Source: JACKBJ01 sp964549495
GTDB taxonomy: Bacteria > Chloroflexota > Anaerolineae > Epilineales > Epilineaceae
Direction of reading: 5' to 3'
Length of the DNA stretch: 37,919 nucleotides
Assembly (NCBI GenBank): GCA_964549495.1
Contig: CAZJWJ010000049.1
Coordinates: 1-37,919 of the forward strand
Below are positions 35,320 through 37,919 of this stretch, piece by piece. Every line of letters starts with the position of its first letter. Within the stretch, counting starts at the first letter, position 1. The translations under genes were made by a program, and so were the position numbers. The notes under the pieces are model-generated. The model was not told the DNA's origin, ran no database searches, and saw only the letters and a list, made by a program, of their open reading frames with translations.

Positions 35320-35368
35320 GCGTGGCTCCTTTCAGAGATCTTTCGAATGGGAATGGGATGGCTCGGGG

Positions 35369-35830
35369 CTATTGGGCGGCGACCACCGCTTGCAGGACCT
35401 CTTCGATCTCCGGCACCTCGGGGATGGCGTTCTTCTGGATGAAGCTGATCCGTCCCTCGGGGTCGATGACGAAGGTCCAGCGCTGGTGGAAGCCCTTGTC
35501 CTCCAGGTAGACGCCGTAGCGTTTGCCGACCTCACCCTTGGGATGGAAGTCGGCCAGCAAGGGATACTCGATGCCGATCTTCTCGGCAAAGGCGCCGTGG
35601 GCGTTGATGTGGTCGATGCTGATGCCGAAGACCTGGGCATCGAGGGTGTTGAACCGGTCCATCATGTCGAGCATGCAGGCATGTTCCTCGCTGCAGACCC
35701 CGCTGAAGTCCTTGGGGTAGAACATCAGCACGACCGGCTGGCCGCGATAGTCGCTCAGCTTGTGGCTCTGGCCGGCCTGATCGACCAGCTCGAAGTCGGG
35801 GGCGCGGTCGTTGACCTTCAGCTCGCTCAT
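35369..35830 (-). CDS. Peroxiredoxin (AhpC/TSA, BCP-like)
   Basis: This 153-residue thioredoxin-fold peroxidase has the peroxidatic Cys46 in FYPKDFSGVCSEEHAC, with Cys52 six residues on as a possible resolving cysteine (C-x5-C; BCP enzymes usually have C-x4-C). FELVDQAGQSHKLSDYRGQP and FVIDPEGRI match the AhpC/TSA fold. It reduces hydrogen peroxide and organic hydroperoxides using thiol donors. The start at 35830 gives the standard N-terminus. A GGA abuts this ATG, and a GGAG lies about 13 bases upstream. It is the first gene of the peroxiredoxin-sod unit. The 301 bases up to the peroxidase start at 36132 form a divergent promoter region in which no clear element was identified. Confidence 0.93.
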   Translation of the reverse strand: MSELKVNDRAPDFELVDQAGQSHKLSDYRGQPVVLMFYPKDFSGVCSEEHACMLDMMDRFNTLDAQVFGISIDHINAHGAFAEKIGIEYPLLADFHPKGEVGKRYGVYLEDKGFHQRWTFVIDPEGRISFIQKNAIPEVPEIEEVLQAVVAAQ

Positions 35831-36131
35831 TCCTGCATGACTCCAGTCGTGACGTTCGGCGATGATTCCCGATCGCGCATTGCGGATTCGGCCCAGCAAC
35901 CCGGCATTCTAGGGGAGCCGCGCGGCGCGAGTCAAGGCCCCTTCTCGCGCGGAGACGGGATGCGAGCCGCGCGAAGCGAATCGATCCAGGCTGGCGGTGC
36001 AGGTCGTCGCGGGCCGTGAACCGTCGGGTGCCTGTCATCGCGAGGGGCGTCGGAGCACGGTCGGTCATGGATCTCGGGCCTGCCAGTATCTTCGAGGGGT
36101 AAATCTCCGTTTTGATTGAGCGGGAGGATCG

Positions 36132-37919
36132 ATGTCGGGTCGAGCCTCTCGAGCCACACGCCCGCATTTGGGGGGGGATCCATCGGTGCCACGACCTATC
36201 CAAGTCCTCGTCGCCTTCCTCGTCGCCGTCAGCGCGGCGATCTTCTTCGCGTCGACCCTTGGATCGCCTTTCGCGAGCGCGGCCATGCCCGAGGACCATC
36301 GCAGCGTCGACGGCTGGGGCAACAACCTGCAGGCACCGGATCGAGGCAGCGCCGGCATGCAGCTCCTGCGCCGCACGCGCGTGGCTTACGGCGACGGCGT
36401 GAGCAGCCTCGCCGGCGCCGACCGGCCCAACCCGCGCGCGATCAGCAACATCGTCGCCGACCAGGGCGGCGTCATGCCCAATGCGCGCGGCGCCACCAGC
36501 TACCTCTGGCAGTGGGGCCAGTTCCTGGACCACGACATCGACCTGAGCGGGGAGATGCTGCCGGTCGAGCCGGCCCACATCCTGGTGCCCGAGGGCGATC
36601 CGCTCTTTCCACCGGGGGGCATCATCCCCTTTCACCGATCGGTCTACGATACGGCCACCGGCACCGGACCGGGCAACCCGCGGCAGCAGATCAACGAGAT
36701 CACGGCTTTCATCGACGCCTCCAACGTCTACGGCTCGGATGCGCTGCGGGCCGACTTCCTGCGCGTCGGCGACGGCAGCGGCCGGCTGAAGACCAGCGCC
36801 GGCGGGCTCCTGCCCTTCAACACCGACGGGCTGCCCAATGCCGGTGGACCCAGCCCCCAGCTCTTCCTGGCCGGTGACGTCCGGGCCAACGAGCAGTTGG
36901 GCCTGACGGCGATGCACACCCTCTTCGTCCGCGAGCACAACCGCGTGGCCGAGGAGCTCCGCGCGACCGGCCAGGCGGCCGGCGAGGACGAGATCTATCA
37001 GATGGCGCGCGCCTGGGTGGGCGCTCAGATGCAGGTGATCACCTACGAGGAGTTCCTGCCGCTGGTCCTGGGTCCGGATGCCATCCCGCCCTACGGCGGC
37101 TACCGGCCCGAGGTGGACCCCGGCATCGCGAACTTCTTCTCCACCGCCGGCTACCGCGTCGGCCACACCATGCTGCCGGCCGAGCTCCTGCGCTTGGGGG
37201 CCGACATGGAGCCCATCGAGGCCGGCAACCTCGAGCTGCGTCAGGCCTTCTTCCGGCCCGATCGCTTGATCACCGAGGGCGGCATCGACCCCATCCTGCG
37301 CGGTCTGGGCAACCAGGCCACCCAGGAGATCGATCCCTTCATCGTCGACGACGTGCGGAGCTTTCTCTTCGGCGCGCCGGGCGGCGGCGGCCTCGATCTG
37401 GCGGCGCTCAACCTGCAGCGCGGACGCGACCACGGCCTGCCCGGCTACAACGATGCCCGCGTCGACTACGGGCTGGCGCCGGTGACGCGCTTCGATCAGA
37501 TCTCCTCCAGCCCGCGCATCCGAGACCGCCTGCGGCAGGCCTACGGCAGCGTGGATCGCATCGATGCTTGGATCGGCGGCCTGGCCGAAGACCACATGCC
37601 GGGGGCCATGGTCGGCGAGCTGATCCAGACCGTCATGGCCGAGCAGTTCACCCGCCTGCGCGACGGCGACCGCTACTGGTACGAGCGCAACTTCAGCGGT
37701 CCCGAGCTGGAGATGCTGCGCGCCACCCGCTTGCGGGACGTGATCCTGCGCAACACCGAGATCGGTCCCGAGGAGCTGCCCCGCAGCGCCTTCGCCTTCG
37801 ACCCGCCTCGCGAGGTCGACCCCAACCGCCAGCTGGGCGGGCAGGTGCACCTGCCCATCCTGAGCTTCCAGGGCCAGGACGACGTCTGCCGCACCTGGAT
37901 CGAGGTGCAGTACATCGGC
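36132..37919 (+). CDS. Animal-type haem peroxidase with C-terminal surface module (3' end outside window)
   Basis: 596 codons are present and the frame runs off the window. The ATG at 36132 follows GGAGG. A basic N-terminus and hydrophobic segment (about 24-50) indicate export. The peroxidase domain has WGQFLDHD (Gln130, Asp133, His134: distal side), GDVRANEQ (Arg251 catalytic, Glu254), HTLFVREHNRVA and YRVGHTMLP (His345 proximal haem ligand). Asp133 and Glu254 are the residues that form ester links to haem in mammalian peroxidases. From about residue 560 it enters a module nearly identical to the one at 26211 (QLGGQVHLPIL ... GQDDVCRTW). A run of eight Gs lies at codons 13-16. The enzyme uses peroxide to oxidise halides or phenolic substrates; the natural substrate is unknown. 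Confidence 0.92.
   Translation, partial: MSGRASRATRPHLGGDPSVPRPIQVLVAFLVAVSAAIFFASTLGSPFASAAMPEDHRSVDGWGNNLQAPDRGSAGMQLLRRTRVAYGDGVSSLAGADRPNPRAISNIVADQGGVMPNARGATSYLWQWGQFLDHDIDLSGEMLPVEPAHILVPEGDPLFPPGGIIPFHRSVYDTATGTGPGNPRQQINEITAFIDASNVYGSDALRADFLRVGDGSGRLKTSAGGLLPFNTDGLPNAGGPSPQLFLAGDVRANEQLGLTAMHTLFVREHNRVAEELRATGQAAGEDEIYQMARAWVGAQMQVITYEEFLPLVLGPDAIPPYGGYRPEVDPGIANFFSTAGYRVGHTMLPAELLRLGADMEPIEAGNLELRQAFFRPDRLITEGGIDPILRGLGNQATQEIDPFIVDDVRSFLFGAPGGGGLDLAALNLQRGRDHGLPGYNDARVDYGLAPVTRFDQISSSPRIRDRLRQAYGSVDRIDAWIGGLAEDHMPGAMVGELIQTVMAEQFTRLRDGDRYWYERNFSGPELEMLRATRLRDVILRNTEIGPEELPRSAFAFDPPREVDPNRQLGGQVHLPILSFQGQDDVCRTWIEVQYIG
36170..36177 (+). repeat. G8 homopolymer near the peroxidase start
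   Basis: Eight consecutive G bases lie inside codons 13-16 of the peroxidase gene, before its membrane segment. A change in tract length would shift the frame between the ATG at 36132 and the rest of the gene. Confidence 0.8.

Noticed and set aside
35828..35838. Three-codon minicistron (ATG CAG GAA TGA) overlapping the peroxiredoxin start
   Set aside because: Such a short frame is expected by chance, although GGAG lies nearby. No support for a regulatory role.
35532..37850. Minus-strand open frame of 772 codons
   Set aside because: It is antisense to the haem peroxidase, whose active-site residues are complete, and shares its 3' part with the peroxiredoxin gene in another frame.

Overview
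The window is GC-rich chromosomal DNA, most likely from a member of the Chloroflexota (an Anaerolineae/Caldilineae-like lineage), probably a metagenome-type genome. The main argument is the set of secreted proteins. At least six combine a Thr/Pro-rich linker with a short [IV]YLPL-type motif, beta-propeller or beta-sandwich repeats and Cys-pair modules, a style I associate with that phylum. No rRNA, tRNA, CRISPR array, transposase or phage gene was recognised. The taxonomic call rests on style alone and was not tested by a search.

Layout. 1-3000: two near-identical Uma2-type nuclease genes flank a small TIMP-like membrane-anchored protein and a vapBC toxin-antitoxin operon with a clear operator/promoter. 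3151-7652: an ABC-F ATPase, a small membrane protein, and a translationally overlapped pair (UPF0104/flippase-like membrane protein, then an RmlD-like NAD-dependent reductase) that suggests envelope glycan or lipid work. 7809-19510: a co-directional block of five surface-protein genes. Three are large paralogues carrying LVIVD-like beta-propeller repeats, two of which also have TIMP/NTR-like Cys modules. One is a DNRLRE/CARDB-type protein and one is a six-TM membrane protein coupled by an ATGA overlap. 19718-25075: an acidic lipoprotein, a GIN-domain lipoprotein, an EamA transporter, an M23 peptidase with a golvesin-like domain, and an orphan secreted protein. 25284-25912: a second PIN-toxin operon (FitAB/VapBC type). 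26211-32605: a secreted beta-sandwich repeat protein, an unknown secreted protein, and an extracellular nuclease with a lamin-tail domain, interrupted by unusual intergenic repeats. 32996-37919: a 2-oxoacid dehydrogenase E2 with two E3-binding domains, then a peroxiredoxin-superoxide dismutase operon running divergently from an animal-type haem peroxidase. The peroxidase is cut by the window end just as it enters a module shared with the 26211 protein.

How the genes fit together. Most of the window encodes envelope and exported functions: surface propellers, lipoproteins, a cell-wall peptidase, a nuclease and a peroxidase. Around these are two toxin-antitoxin pairs and a small oxidative-stress island. 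The most unusual signals are (i) TIMP-like modules repeated one to three times, mostly ahead of LVIVD propellers, (ii) a YLPL motif that occurs both C-terminally and internally and resembles the first strand of a beta-sandwich repeat, and (iii) long perfect inverted repeats in the two large intergenic gaps. No searches could be run; family names come from motif recognition.
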